From Polytrichum commune (lineage: Eukaryota; Streptophyta; Polytrichopsida; Polytrichales; Polytrichaceae), in assembly GCA_950295325.1 (NCBI GenBank), contig OX485808.1, forward strand, positions 28,664,527 to 28,728,526: 64,000 nucleotides of DNA. Reading direction: 5' to 3'. Below the pieces are notes generated by a model. That model was not told the origin of the DNA. It saw only the letters and a list, made by a program, of their open reading frames with translations, and ran no database searches. Below are positions 1 to 11,790 of the stretch, piece by piece (position 1 is the first letter of the stretch; the number at the start of each line of letters is the position of its first letter). The position numbers and the translations under genes were made by a program.

Positions 1-454
1 AGTGTCACGTGATGTTTTCAAAGACGAAAACGAATGTCAATTGATATCTACATTTCTTCTAAAATGTCACCTGAATATCACATGCCTAGTAGTGCGTGTC
101 ATTTCAATTTCTAAAGTGTCAATTGACGTGTGGTTTTTCTTTACAAGTCACACTACATGTCAAAATCTAAATTATGTGTGTCAATTGACGTGTAGTTTAT
201 TTTTGTGCAAGTTTTTGTGTGTCAAATGGCAAAAACTTGCAAAAACTTTGTCAAAAATACACACTGCTTGCTTCTGTACATTATATTCTTAACACACTCA
301 TACAACCCTATGAAATACAGTTCTAATCTTCTATACCATTCAACTCAGCTCCTAGAACAGCTACAACCTCCAGGAAGACTCTTTCCGTCCTCGTTGCAAT
401 ATCGCAGGACGGCTGTGGTGTTAAAAATCAATACATCAAAGGCCCTAGTATTCT
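1..454. other. 3' flank of the beta-propeller gene
   Basis: This stretch has no recognisable coding sequence. It lies downstream of the minus-strand beta-propeller gene and probably holds its 3' UTR. Two direct repeats containing TGTCAATTGACGTGT occur near 117-131 and 179-193, within a region rich in 'gtgtca' words, which suggests a small degenerate repeat. Confidence 0.5.
196..201 (-). terminator. candidate poly(A) signal AATAAA
   Basis: The plus strand reads TTTATT here, giving AATAAA on the minus strand about 255 bases past the stop of the beta-propeller gene. The spacing suits a plant 3' UTR. One hexamer in AT-rich DNA is weak evidence on its own. Confidence 0.3.
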
Positions 455-3400
455 TCAAGTACCGCCACATGGTCGAGAGGCACTCAATGTCCTCAATGCT
501 GCTGTGTCCGACAACCAATACACATCTGTAAATTCGCATTCAAGTTCATTGCCTCTTTTACTAAGGTCAGATCTATCTATGAACGTCTTGCCCCAAGAAG
601 GTGTCCCATCCTCGTAACCGTTGTGTGTGAGTCTTTGCACTCCGGTGCCATCTATGTTTGCAATATGAATCTCACCGTAAGGCTGGAATTGATTGGGTAC
701 AGACAAAGGGTCCACCGACTGTCCGCCAAGGTCTGCTGTGAACACGATGCTCTTGGAGTCAGGGCTGAAGTTGGGATGGTTGATTCGACCTTCGAAGGTA
801 CTGTTTAGAACCTTGTGCAATCCTGTTCCATCTGGATGGATTAAGTATAACGCAAAGCTTCCACTACCTGCATGTAAGGAAAAAGATGGCCACCAAGAAT
901 GAGTTACACATTTTGCACTCCTTGCTTGGTTCAAGTACTTCACACTCCAAAGGAATAGGAGCCTCTTAGAATAGACAAGGTGGATTCACCCCCCTAGCAC
1001 TGTAAACTACACTTGCAACTCTTGTCTCATGTGATTCCAAGATCATGATTTTGCCAACAAATATTTCATGTAAATTGCATTCTTATCAAGTGACCCCAAA
1101 TCAATTCAATTGTGCATCATTGTAGTCAATCCCTAACATGGCTTCTCATCTTGAATGTATCAACTCGTGACCATGCATGCCACCTTGTGGACCGAGGTGT
1201 TTACTTATCTAAATGAATATAATTCTGCCAATGTTTCAGTGTTACAGTGCACATTACAACAATGTTTCGTAATCAACATAGGTATGCATGGGATATCGAT
1301 GATCCCATTTTTGTTCCCTGCAGATTCTTAATTATGAAGAACAAGGTCGGAGTGAGTTTTGATGTTCCCCATGATTATTAAGATTGGAAATAGACAGGAA
1401 CTTTCAACACACCTGGATTAGCTCTGTCGGATGAAAACGCAATCCATTGATTGTCAGGTGACCAGGAAGCCATGGTATCATCCCACTCTCCTTCCGTGAG
1501 TCGTCGGAGGTATTTCTCCTCCCCGTGTTCAGCATCCATGATGTAGAGATTCTTAAACCCGCTTCGGCCAGAGCGGAAAACGAGGTACTTCCCATCCGGC
1601 GAGGGGGACGGAAACGCGTTATTTGCTGAACCCTTTTTCGTCAAAACTTTCGAGGACGAGCTTCGCTCATCCTTGTCTACATCTGCAGTATCGGCATTGT
1701 CGACCTTCACGATGTGCACGGTGCTATCCTCTGAGGCAAATGTCGGCCCGACCGCTCCGTAAATCGTGCCTTTCCTTTTCTTGTCCCAGACTGTTCCAAA
1801 CATTGGCTTGGTGTAAATTCTACGGCTCTCCGTTCCATCCAACTTCATGACAAAAGCACCGTCACGAGTGCTTCGGATGCCATCGATGTAGACGATCATC
1901 GAGCCATCGGGAGAAAACGAGGGGAAACTACCATCAATGCGTATCACTGCCAGGTTTTTCGACACGACTGACTTGATATGCTCCACATGAGGTTTGGTAG
2001 GAGAGAACTCTGCACTTGTGGACTTCCCTCCTCTGCATCTATGGTACCCTAAGGATTTGGAGTCCGGGGATACAAAGGGATTGTAATGATTTCCTTCAGG
2101 GTTTACAAGCTCCGTCACTTTGATAAAATCCTTTGTGATCAAATCAAAAATCTCGACGTGACGATGAGCGGACCCGGGACGACGAGTCGCCACAGCGATC
2201 CACTTCCCTGTCCTTGAAGCTGCTGGAGTGAAAGCGTGCACACCGGGTGGCGTTACCCTCTCTGCTTCTGCAGGACCTGGTATGCAATCAATCAAACCAC
2301 CAGGATTTATTAGCTTACAAGATGGCATTCAAATGCAGATCGCTAGGAATTAATTAAACCTCCGACCATGGAGTCTGAATTCAACGAAGATGTGATCCTG
2401 ATGCTCTTTGAGAGAAGCACAAAGACAGGGTTACAGCCCCCTTTACACTAAAGAGGTTGAGAGCTCGAAGAAAGGAGCCTTCTCATTGGCAGGGAACCTC
2501 TTACTCATGCTTGTTCACTCAAATCCACTTTTACACTCGAGTTTCAACTTGAGAGCTTGAACTTCTTACCGGCCTTACAACGCTTAGATGGCACTTCTGA
2601 TGGTCACATGGGGAATGAGTACAACAATCTTAGTGCAAATCTTAAGCTACCTCGGTAGCCTAAGAATGCCGAGAGTTGGAGTTTTCATTTTGTGGGCTTT
2701 CACGTTTCTTTGGATCATTCCCCCTTGATATGTCACCTTGATCATGGACACTTTTCACTTACTCAAGCTATTGAGAGCTTGAAGATTGATCAAGCTCTCA
2801 ACGAAATGAGATGTAACTGATTTTAAAGTCCGGGAAGCCGAAAAACCTCATGGGACTGAAAGTACAATTAGGTTTAGCTTTGGATAAACAACTTTGGTGT
2901 AAAAGCTTGTCAACTCCAAGCATAAACTCCCCAAAATTGCAACTAGAGCTCTAGTGTAGAGGGGGGCTAAGTTTATGCATTTACCGTTAGTTGCACTGTC
3001 ATCTGAGAAGAAGATTTTGTAGACACTCCACCATCCATCCTCAGATTGCCGGTGGAAAAATACAGTGTTGTCATCTGCCCATGAAGGCCAACCTCCGTTC
3101 TTGACTACCAGATGCCGATTTGCACCATCGACTGCATTGAAGGCATACAAATCTGTATGCAAGTCGTGCCGATTGCCATCCCAAATTCTTCCTTGTTGAG
3201 ATGCCGCCATCACCCATTCACCTTCATCAACAACAACAAAATCCTTTGTGAGACCGTACATACTTTGCACAACCCAAAGACCCACACCCCTACACAAGAA
3301 ATGCAAATTTCCATCAAGTTGAAAGTTTGGGCCTTTTTATACCACAACTACAACCACTCTTGCTCAACTACGATACAAGGTGTATGAGTTGGAATTTGGG

Positions 3401-5414
3401 AGTAGTTGTGATGGTTATAGTTTTCTTTCCTTGACTCTATTTTGTTGTAGTTACTATGTGGCACTGGGAGAGAATTTCAAGGCCAAACCACGGGAAATGT
3501 AGATTCGATTACCCTAAGATAAGAGTATCACAAGCATCCATAAATTGTACCTCCACTCCACGGATTGCAACAATAGGAGGGACGATCATTGAGCTTAGAT
3601 CCACTCTTCTAAACTACAAGAGTAGCTGTGTGAAAACGAAAATAAATCATAGTTGTGGTTGAAAGTGGGTCCGAACCACAACCACACCAACAACCACTCA
3701 GTGTTTAGTGTGGCTGTGAATCAGTGTCCGGCGAGATTTTTGGGCATAATCGGTCGAAATCGTAGGGTTTCCAAGTCCAATCGGTTACATGTTGACATCT
3801 TTCGGTTATTCTTCATTAATTTGAGATATATTCTCTGAAGTCCTCTAAAACGATCGGTAATTTTCCTGAAGTCTTGAACTTCAACGGGTTGTTTCTCAAA
3901 CCCAACCGGTTCATCTGTACTAGTGGTCACTTCTCCTCGTTCATTGCTGAGAATTGTGTGAAATAGTTAAGCTCACCTGAGGGAGAGGCGGCAGGGCTGT
4001 AATCTGTGACACCGACAGGTGTGAGGCGGTTGGTGGCTCCAGTTTTGATGTCGGTGGAAAACACGGCTGTCGAGCTTTGGCGAGGAACACCGATCGGATC
4101 CTTAGTTGAAACATACACCACTCTGCTGCCTGCAAAGGATGGCCTGTCGTAGAGAGCTGGGCCCGAGTCTGCGAAGATGGCATTCAGTCTCTCAGGCACT
4201 TCTTCTCGAGCCATCCGACGTCCACCAGATGATGGTGTCGAAGTCGTTGGTAAGATGCTTCCTTCGATCTCTGTGGAAAGCAGAGATTTAGATCACATAT
4301 AGCACACGACATTATATTTATCAAGCAGGGTGGGTTATGTTGCTCTCGCGGATATCAACAGGGAAAGCAGCGGATAAGAAGCTGACAGAACTATTTGGGA
4401 AGTTTAGAGACATTGGTCCCGACGTGATTGCACACGCAATGAGGAGAAGAATGAAGAAATGAAAAAAATAGACCACTTAGCACTCAGTTGGACACAGTGG
4501 AGCACCGTTGGGCAATTTCACAACTTCAATTCCAGAAACCTTTCAACTACATGATGTCGAATGACAAGACCATGCCCACTACTTTGCAATGGGAGAACCA
4601 ACCACAGCAGTGACGAGCGCCATCTCCGAGAATTTCCAGATGACATCAATTTTAAAAAGCATTTATGTCACAGGTGCCATAATATTCCATGAAATCAAGC
4701 ATGCTCATATTACTCAAGCGGCTATCAACAGAGAAAGAAGCGGATATACGAAGCTGAGAAAACCATTTGGGGGGTTTGGAGAAATTGGTCCTGACAAGAT
4801 TGCACATGCAATGAGGAGAAGAATGAAGAAATCGAACTGAGACCACTTGGCACTCAGTTTGATACAGTGAGCTCCATTGCCCACTTTACTACGTCAAATC
4901 CAAAAAGCTTTCAATCACATGATTTCCAATGACAAGACCATGGCCACTACTCCAAGAATCGCCATCTCCACCTAAAAGAACCCACGGTGACGTCAATTCC
5001 AAGAAGATTTCAATTACATGATTCCTTACCATGAAATCCTTCTGAGAGTATCTTACCGCTTGGTTGTGAACCATGCTGCAGAAGCTCAAAATAGATTTTA
5101 ACGCTACCATCTCTCTCCGAGACAAACGCAAGCATGTCAAATCCCATGTGCTTAGCGAAGTAGCCATTGTGATTCACCGACTTTCCATCTGTGAGACGCC
5201 GCTCTTCTAACAGGTGATGATTCGCAACATCTTTTGCATCATCCAAACACGGGGGAAGAGCGATCGCGTACACATCGAATCCGTAATTCGCTCTCCCCAC
5301 CGTGGCAAACGCTATTGTCCCGCGCAATTCCGAAGTTGCACTCCCGCCTTCAACCGGATCCAAAAACAGCATTAACAAGAAACATGCCAAGAAGCTCAAA
5401 AAACCCATCCCCAT
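455..5414 (-). CDS. Secreted TolB/DPP6-N-like beta-propeller protein (five exons)
   Basis: Exons in transcript order are 5414-5057, 4270-3977, 3221-2985, 2267-1413 and 867-455. All four introns are phase 1 with GT-AG ends, and the joined frame encodes about 718 residues. A second donor at 5030 would add nine codons to exon 1. The start at 5414 (or the in-frame ATG at 5408) gives a hydrophobic signal peptide, roughly residues 4-18, so the protein is probably secreted. The conserved N-terminal motif GTIAFATVGRANYGFDVY follows. Exon 3 has NGGWPSWADDNTVFFHR. Exon 4 has ERVTPPGVHAFTP and repeated SPDG-type WD40-like (PD40) blades, such as MASWSPDNQWIAFSSDR. Exon 5 has HNGYEDGTPSW near the end. These match, from memory, plant DPP6 N-terminal domain-like proteins (At1g21670/At1g21680, about 700 residues), which are extracellular or cell-wall proteins without a peptidase domain. 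I see no catalytic triad, so an enzymatic role is not supported. The gene appears intact. Confidence 0.88.
3727..3925 (+). repeat. CCGGTT-rich dispersed repeat inside intron 2
   Basis: This is a single arm of a repeat found at least seven times in the window. It runs from GATTTTTGGGCATAATCGG, through a block ending CCGGTTACATGTTGACATC, to CAACCGGTTCATCTGTA. Other copies are at 16924-17110, 17240-17425, 39196-39403, 59208-59915 (split), 59935-60155 (inverted) and 60445-60630 (inverted). Here it lies wholly within intron 2 of the beta-propeller gene. Confidence 0.7.
4330..5030. repeat. Imperfect tandem duplication in intron 1
   Basis: About 250 bases at 4340-4590 recur at 4710-4960, offset about 372 bases. 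Shared words include GAGGAGAAGAATGAAGAAAT and CAATGACAAGACCATG. A third partial unit at about 4964-5030 runs into the donor region of exon 1. An 83-codon open frame at 4589-4840 spans one unit, but I recognise no family in it. The duplication is intronic and does not alter the coding exons. Confidence 0.7.
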
Positions 5415-5871
5415 CGCTGGAGCTCCGATTCAACTCCGGGGTGGCAGAACCCAAAAAATCCCCAAAACCCACCAAGTGAATCTCAACCAATCTGCTCATC
5501 GACTTCAAAACTACAACAAACAAGCGGCACCCAGAACTCCGAATTTTTGCATCCGTCCATGGAATCTCTCTGTTAACATAAAATTTGAAGTCCGTGGAAA
5601 CCCAAAACCCACACGGTAGAACTCAGCAATCTATTGGCTGGACTGAAATTCTCTACAAATCACTGGTACCCAGAACTCCCAATTCTTGCATCCCGCTATT
5701 AAGCTTCTGGGTACTTTGAATCCTGTTCCATGAGACTGTAAGTACGTCTGTACTTGGGGATGGCATTTGAGATGACTTAAAGCTTATGATCTGTTTTGTT
5801 CGTTTTTTATAGAGACGCTCGAATGTTGACACGAGGAGGATTACAATTTTTGTTTTGTGAGAGGATAGGGG
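5415..5871. other. 5' flank of the beta-propeller gene
   Basis: This is the probable leader and promoter region of the minus-strand gene. It contains a diverged direct repeat near 5528 and 5670, both with ACCCAGAACTCC followed by a TTGCATCC word. No clear TATA box can be assigned. Confidence 0.35.
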
Positions 5872-6030
5872 ATGGCGGTGTTGCAGCGGAAGCTTCCCAT
5901 CATGCTCCGGGATTACGCAAGCGTTTCTGGAATGATGATTCCTATTTCGGTTCGTTATTCTTGTTCTCCATCTTCTATTCGCGCGACTTCAAATTTGTGT
6001 TGCACCAGCAAATCTATGATAAAACATTAA
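5872..6030 (+). CDS. Possible 52-codon ORF divergent from the beta-propeller gene
   Basis: An ATG in a good plant context (GGGGATGGCGG) opens a 52-codon frame beginning MAVLQRKLPIMLRDYASVSG. It is too short for an assigned function and no family is recognised. Its last third (about 5990-6030) resembles a dispersed repeat seen again near 27665, which argues against a real gene. It could be a first exon or a chance frame. Confidence 0.15.
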   Translation: MAVLQRKLPIMLRDYASVSGMMIPISVRYSCSPSSIRATSNLCCTSKSMIKH

Positions 6031-6079
6031 CAACTATTAGATTCTGAAATGCACCTCCCTTGATTTAGTCATGGTTATC

Positions 6080-6256
6080 GGAAGTGCATGCATAACATTA
6101 TTAAGCAGTATGTGGTCGTTCATGTGGGTTTCGAGAATATCACCATGGGATGCCCCAACCTAGTGCAAGGAGACTCAAATTAAGTATGAATTTGTACTAG
6201 GTTGGGGCATCCCATGGTTATATTTTCAGGGCCCACATGAATGAACGCACTTCCTC
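6080..6256. repeat. Inverted repeat with a perfect 22-bp inner stem
   Basis: 6143-6164 is the exact reverse complement of 6196-6217, separated by 31 bases. Outside this the arms still pair imperfectly: GTTCATGTGGG at about 6118 with CCCACATGAATGAAC at about 6232, and GGAAGTGC with GCACTTCC further out. The total stem is about 50-60 bp. It could be a short foldback MITE or a microRNA-type precursor. Sequence just left of it (5990-6080) resembles a repeat at 27660-27790. Confidence 0.7.
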
Positions 6257-7429
6257 TTGGATTAAGTATACATGTGCGATAACATAGTATTTTTTTCGGG
6301 GGCTATTTATCTACTAGAATGGATTATAAGGCATGTTAATTTTCAAAATAATGGTAAATTGTTGTGAATATTGACACCCTACATGTACTTATAAATTATT
6401 GAATGATTGATGTAATGGCACCCTATATTATTTACATGTAAAAATAAATCTTCAATTCCCCAAACTCCCTAGTGTATGATTGATTATAAGCCTCGCAAGA
6501 AGCACATGTACAATATAAAGAAAACCAACAAACTACAAAAGGCCTTAACAGAATCAGTAGGGTCGATAAAAGCTCCTCCAATCTGACAAGAGATGGAAAC
6601 AAACTTAATACATCATCTGTTACAATCTCTTTTTTGGTTGTTGATTTCCTCTTGAAAATTTCCACGCCGATATTGTGGATGTTGCACAACATTATAACTA
6701 AGTTTTTGGACATAACTCTACTACACCACTCTATCTCTCTTGCATGCGAGGGGACATTAGGCATGGTCAAAATGTATGAAATGTTCATCCACTAAGTTAG
6801 CTGCAAGCACATTTGAATCCTTCGGTGGACAATTCAAGAGAAATGAGTGACACCCTTTCACTGGTAGAAGAACAGGAAATGATAATTCAAAACCAGGACA
6901 AGACTGGAGCTGGAGTTGACAACATAATCCACTTCATAATGGAGGCTTCATACTCAGGAACAACCTGCCATACACAACATCTGTTTACGACAATAACTAT
7001 AATCCGATGCCAGCAATGTTACGAAATTCAATGCACAGTTTAGAGGTTTTTTAAGCTTCTAAGTTTGTGAGCTTCTTGTTTAAACTTTACAATTGAGAAG
7101 GAGGAACGTAGTAAGCATTCAAGCTTCTGTGTAACTTTTCAAACGCTCTTTCAAACCTAGACATCTTGATAAACATCTATAAAGTTGCCAGGAATCGCTG
7201 TGCAGTTGCAGAAATAAGTACGTTGGGAAAACATAGATGAAGGTACCTTGCACACAAATTTGCCTGCCCTTGGGCAATATGCTTCTGTGAGTCGCACTTG
7301 ACTCTTTGGAGATGAGATCGTTAATCGCAATTAGAGAGAATTGCTCCAACAATGATGGAAGTTGTGTTGTTTACCTTCTGCAGTATATCGTTGTGGATGT
7401 AGTACTTGATCACCCTTGATTTCAGAGTC
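6257..7429. other. AT-rich intergenic stretch
   Basis: I see no gene or clear transposon feature here. Open frames are short and unremarkable. Confidence 0.5.
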
Positions 7430-7835
7430 GATTGCAGATTGCATCCCAGTCTGGCTTGCAATCTTTGAGCAACAAAAACAACAAAATTGTTGCCAAGATC
7501 ATCACAAAGCAAGAGATCTTCTTCCTAATACTAGTAGAAGATTATGTCCAAGAAAATCGCAGTCGAAATCAGCTGCGGTTTTTTTTTACCAACCTGATCT
7601 GTAGTCACTAAATGACTGCAGGTTTATTTTTTGGTTTGGCGACTGAAAGTTTAGGAATTTGGGGGCGTGTAATATACCGTTGGACTGGTCAAAAGAACCA
7701 CGGTTGGTTTTGGCTGCGGTTGTTGTGAGCATAATTTTCTACTAGTGGAAAGAAGAATATCTCTTGCTTTGTGATGATCCTTGCAAAAACTTTGTTGTTT
7801 TGTTGCAAATCAGGCATAATTTTTGTACTAGTGTA
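7430..7835. repeat. Inverted duplication with arms of about 140 bp
   Basis: The block around 7430-7580 recurs in inverted orientation at about 7690-7830. The plus strand has GATCATCACAAAGCAAGAGA near 7497, and its reverse complement with a single shift lies near 7765. Both arms can be read as related peptides (a KQEIFF...VENY type), which suggests the duplicated source was coding, probably a transposon. RNA across the locus could fold into a long hairpin. Confidence 0.6.
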
Positions 7836-10800
7836 CAGATCTCGGGGTGGCAACTCTTCTTTTAACTTTGTGCCAACATGAACGAGTGACCAACAAACTG
7901 TGGACACAAAGAGCAAGCAAGTGCAAGAGAAAAGAAAGGAGCCCCCTCACGGTCCTCAAACCCTAGACCCTGAACTCTATTTTAAGTCCCCCTGGAAACT
8001 GCCCTTCATAGAAATTTTCAAAAATTTTAAACTTACATATATACAAAAAGAAAGAAAATATAAAGTTGGAGGTATGGACAGTGACCCTTGCATAAGAAAA
8101 ACTACTTATACTAAGTTTTGCAAACAAAGTAGTACAGAGGAGAGGGATGAGTCCAATGCGATGCCCTTAACCCTAACCTCAGGGGGTGCAATCATTGTTA
8201 GAATTGGGAACCACATGCGTGCATGACCCAAAAATTAATACCCCTAATATACAAGATTTTCCCCTCTTAGAAATGACATACATACATTATGTAGCTAGGA
8301 AATCCCCTCAAATACATACACAAGTGAGAAATGAATAAATCATACAGACCCCCAATCATATGTATACGTCAAAAATATCATATGGCTAAAATATTATTAG
8401 CAAGACATATTTGTTTATTATTGATGAAATCATTGCACATCCGTTCATTCATTGGATGTAACTCATACCAATTTGTTTCTACAATATAAGTCATTGTCGC
8501 CAATGCAATGATGGTTTCTAATTGTACCATCAAATGATTTATCAAGTCGTAGGTCTATATTGAACCCATTCTTATTTTGATATCAACATAACCTTATTTC
8601 CATATTGGAAGGCCGGTTCTAGAGGTCAATTAGTTGTCGATAATCAATCCACATGTTGTTAATTTTGCGACGCATCTTATAGACACTTCCCTAATATCAA
8701 GTCTTGGTGGTCAATGTTTTAGCTTCGTTCTTTTTTTTAATCCCTCTTTTCTTCACTTCAATTATTGCTTGAGAGACAAACAATACCGCATAATCACATC
8801 TCAATTTCAATGAGTAATCATCATCCTTGGCTCTAGATAGTCAAACTTTATGTTTGACCTACAATATACCATGCTTGATTCTAGTGAACCTATCCTTGGA
8901 CAATGTGAGATTACGATATAACTCACATATTGTATGAAGTATTCATTTGGACCTCTTGTAGATTACCCACTTTGTTATAATCGATGATGGGCCTAAACGG
9001 AGAAATACAATTAGGAATATATAAATAATATGCGTAGTATCTTTACAAAGCTAGAATAATTAATACACATACCTTATGTATATTTTGTGACCCCTAGGCA
9101 CAACTAATACCCTTCTTGTGGTGGGTCCATACTTTTAACAATGAGTGCAGCCCCCGAGACCCTAACCCACTCCCTGCAGAGTTCCTTACTTTCTCATGTC
9201 CCAAACCCCTTTAAACCTTAGGAGACATCTCACAAGAGATTTCATCCATCCTCAATTCTTCACCAAACAATTCAACAACTTTTCATCCATTCTCCATTAT
9301 CGAAGTGCAAGGTATATAATTTTCATATCTAGTCACGGGTACATCACTTAGTGCATTTTAAAAATGACGTGCGGCATAATATAGAGAGGATTAAAATCAT
9401 TTGAGATAAAAATTATAAAGGAATTCCAAATAATGAAGGGGCCATTAAATGTAGACAATCCCATTATAAGTAAGTTAGATGGACATAAAACGTGGGCCAT
9501 TATTTTTTTGTAAAATTAATATAGGGGCTGAAGATAAGGATCCTAGAAGGTATGTTTAGTATGTTTGGTATGGTCTCCTATGTGTTTTCTTCATAACTCT
9601 GTTTGCAATGGTATTACTGTTTGCACCCTTCTTTGTTTCCATGTTTTCCCTCAACACTCGTCAATTGCGTTAGGAAGTAGATTAACTTTTATCACTTAAA
9701 AGGAATATAGAGTACAAAAAATTGCAGTGACTTGGAAAATATAAGTAATGGAAGGGTGCAAACAAATATGCCATTTTTTAAATTTCAGTAATTATAGGGA
9801 GGCTTTAATTCAACCCTTGAAGGTAAATAGCCCCAAAACAAAACAAAAAACCCCAGCCGCACGTGGTGCACAAAAATGCCTTAGAGTGATCTACCCGTGT
9901 ATCTAGCCCTTCATGCTCATGGTATTTTATATGTACCTCTTAGGTAATTTTATGATTTTATTTCACATAATTATGGTTTGCATCCTAGAGGACCCTATTT
10001 TGTATTTGATTATCTTACAAAATTTAACCATAATAAATATATGAGATTCTATATTTTATCGTACATGGTTTCTACATCATTCGCCAATGCACCCCACCCC
10101 CCACCCCCCAGGATTGACATCATACTTTACATTGATGTTTGACATGCTAATATAATCTACTATTCAAACCTTCCCTGAAGTTTTCATGCATCGGATTTGT
10201 TTAAATTTTTTAACAAAATTAAGCTACAAAGTTCAAGAAATACCCCAAGGGGTGGATTATTCATAAGGGGGAGGAATTTTTTTCACTCTAGTATGTACAT
10301 TTAAAGAGATCATTAAGAGTTTTGAAGTAAATGTAGGTTCACAATAGGGGGTCATAAGGTTTAGAGAGAAACTTGATAATGGATGTGCTTGTTTCATCCA
10401 ATTGACATTTTCATCCATTGTTGTCATATTGTAATAGTTCATGATGGCTTGTATATGTAATAGGGGCCTGTTTATTTCATGGTGTTACATTTTGTGTATG
10501 TAATGAAGGCGTTTATCACATTGAATTGAAAAGCTTAGTATAAATACATGAGTCCATTTTTAGCCTACCGTTAGTACATATACATTAGTTTTTCTTTATA
10601 AAATTCTCATATATAGGTGGTTTTGTTTCATAGTCACCCATGCATGTCATGTAGGTTTCCAATGAGGAGTCCGCCCCTGGTAATAAATACACTCATGCAA
10701 CATTAAAATGGGTAAACGCGATGACAGGTACAATAACCATATTCCAACTTGCATGTTTGACAACAAGGAACAATCTCATATTTAGATAAAATTGGACTAC

Positions 10801-11189
10801 ATCCATGCCCAAAACTATAAAATGTTGAGTGCTATCACAGGATCCTACGATAGGTTTGTATAGTAAGATCCTCCAATAGAATGTGCAAAGTTGATTATGG
10901 CCGTCTTATACTAATTCTTTTGATTGTATTTTCACTATTCAACATTTATTGGCCCATGGAATTTAAGCAATCAAAAGGTCCAAATTTTTTTGAGAAATAT
11001 CTAGATGACTAAAAATACGTCATAAAACATTTTCTCTCATATATTGGACCCCTACTCCACATGGAAGTGCTTAGGCAACAAAATGTTGACCAATTTGTCC
11101 AAAGCTTCACCAGCATCGGCGAAGTCTTAGTATTTTTGTTGGACCAGCCAACACATGGATGTTTGCCCTATCACCATAGAATTTAGCTA
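7836..11189. other. AT-rich intergenic stretch without recognisable genes
   Basis: No supported gene is visible. A short word around 8165-8205 (CTCAGGGGGTGCAATCATTG) has an inverted, diverged counterpart near 9138-9165, which may mark old retroelement pieces. C-rich sequence lies near 10090. Confidence 0.5.
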
Positions 11190-11790
11190 TGGGAAGGTTA
11201 GTGTTCCTTTCACCCTCCCAATGTAATGAACTTCCTCCTTGGAGATTATCATGTATTCTCCTAGGTGGGCCAAGTCATGAGCAAAAGCTTGTAATAGAGG
11301 CACATGGCGACATGTTAAGGAGAAGTTATGTTTTTGACGTTCCACTTTTTGTAAGCATGTTTGCAAGTTTGAACATCACAACATGATTCAAACACTTTAC
11401 AAGATTGTTTCACTAAGCAAGATTGTTCTCCTTTAACCCTTGCAATTTAATACGTAAGCCTCATTAAGGTGTCTCGCTCCTTGGTGATTCTTGTGCTCTT
11501 GAGTGGGCCAAGTTGTAGGTGGAGGCGTGTAGTGAAAACACATCGTAACATATTATGAAGAAATTATTTCTTTTGGATTTCATTGTTTGTAAACATGTTA
11601 TAACAAGAATATACGTTTTGTTTAGCAATGTGAAGATGATTGTTCCCTTTTACCCTTCCAATCTCACCCGGTCATCTTTGGTGATTAGAAACTTGGTATC
11701 AATGTAGGTGGGCCAAGTCATAAGCGGATGCTTGCATTGGAGGCACAAGGTGAAGGTATTACATAAAGCACACATGAGGTAAGCATGTTT
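11190..11790 (+). repeat. Degenerate tandem repeat, about three units of 200-240 bp
   Basis: Three successive units share a 'ccttttaccctyccaat' start, a 'ttggtgatt' block, the word GTGGGCCAAGT and a 'ggaggcacaagg'-like end. Units begin near 11198, 11430 and 11650. No coding function is recognised. Confidence 0.55.

Noticed and set aside
1378-2328. Unspliced 316-codon ORF as a separate gene
   Set aside because: Residues before ERVTPPG and after DRANPG are intron read-through. Homology and GT-AG sites place it as exon 4 (2267-1413) of the beta-propeller gene.
4589-4840. 83-codon plus-strand frame in intron 1 of the beta-propeller gene
   Set aside because: It overlaps an intronic duplication whose sister copy has stops; there is no family match and it lies opposite a spliced gene.
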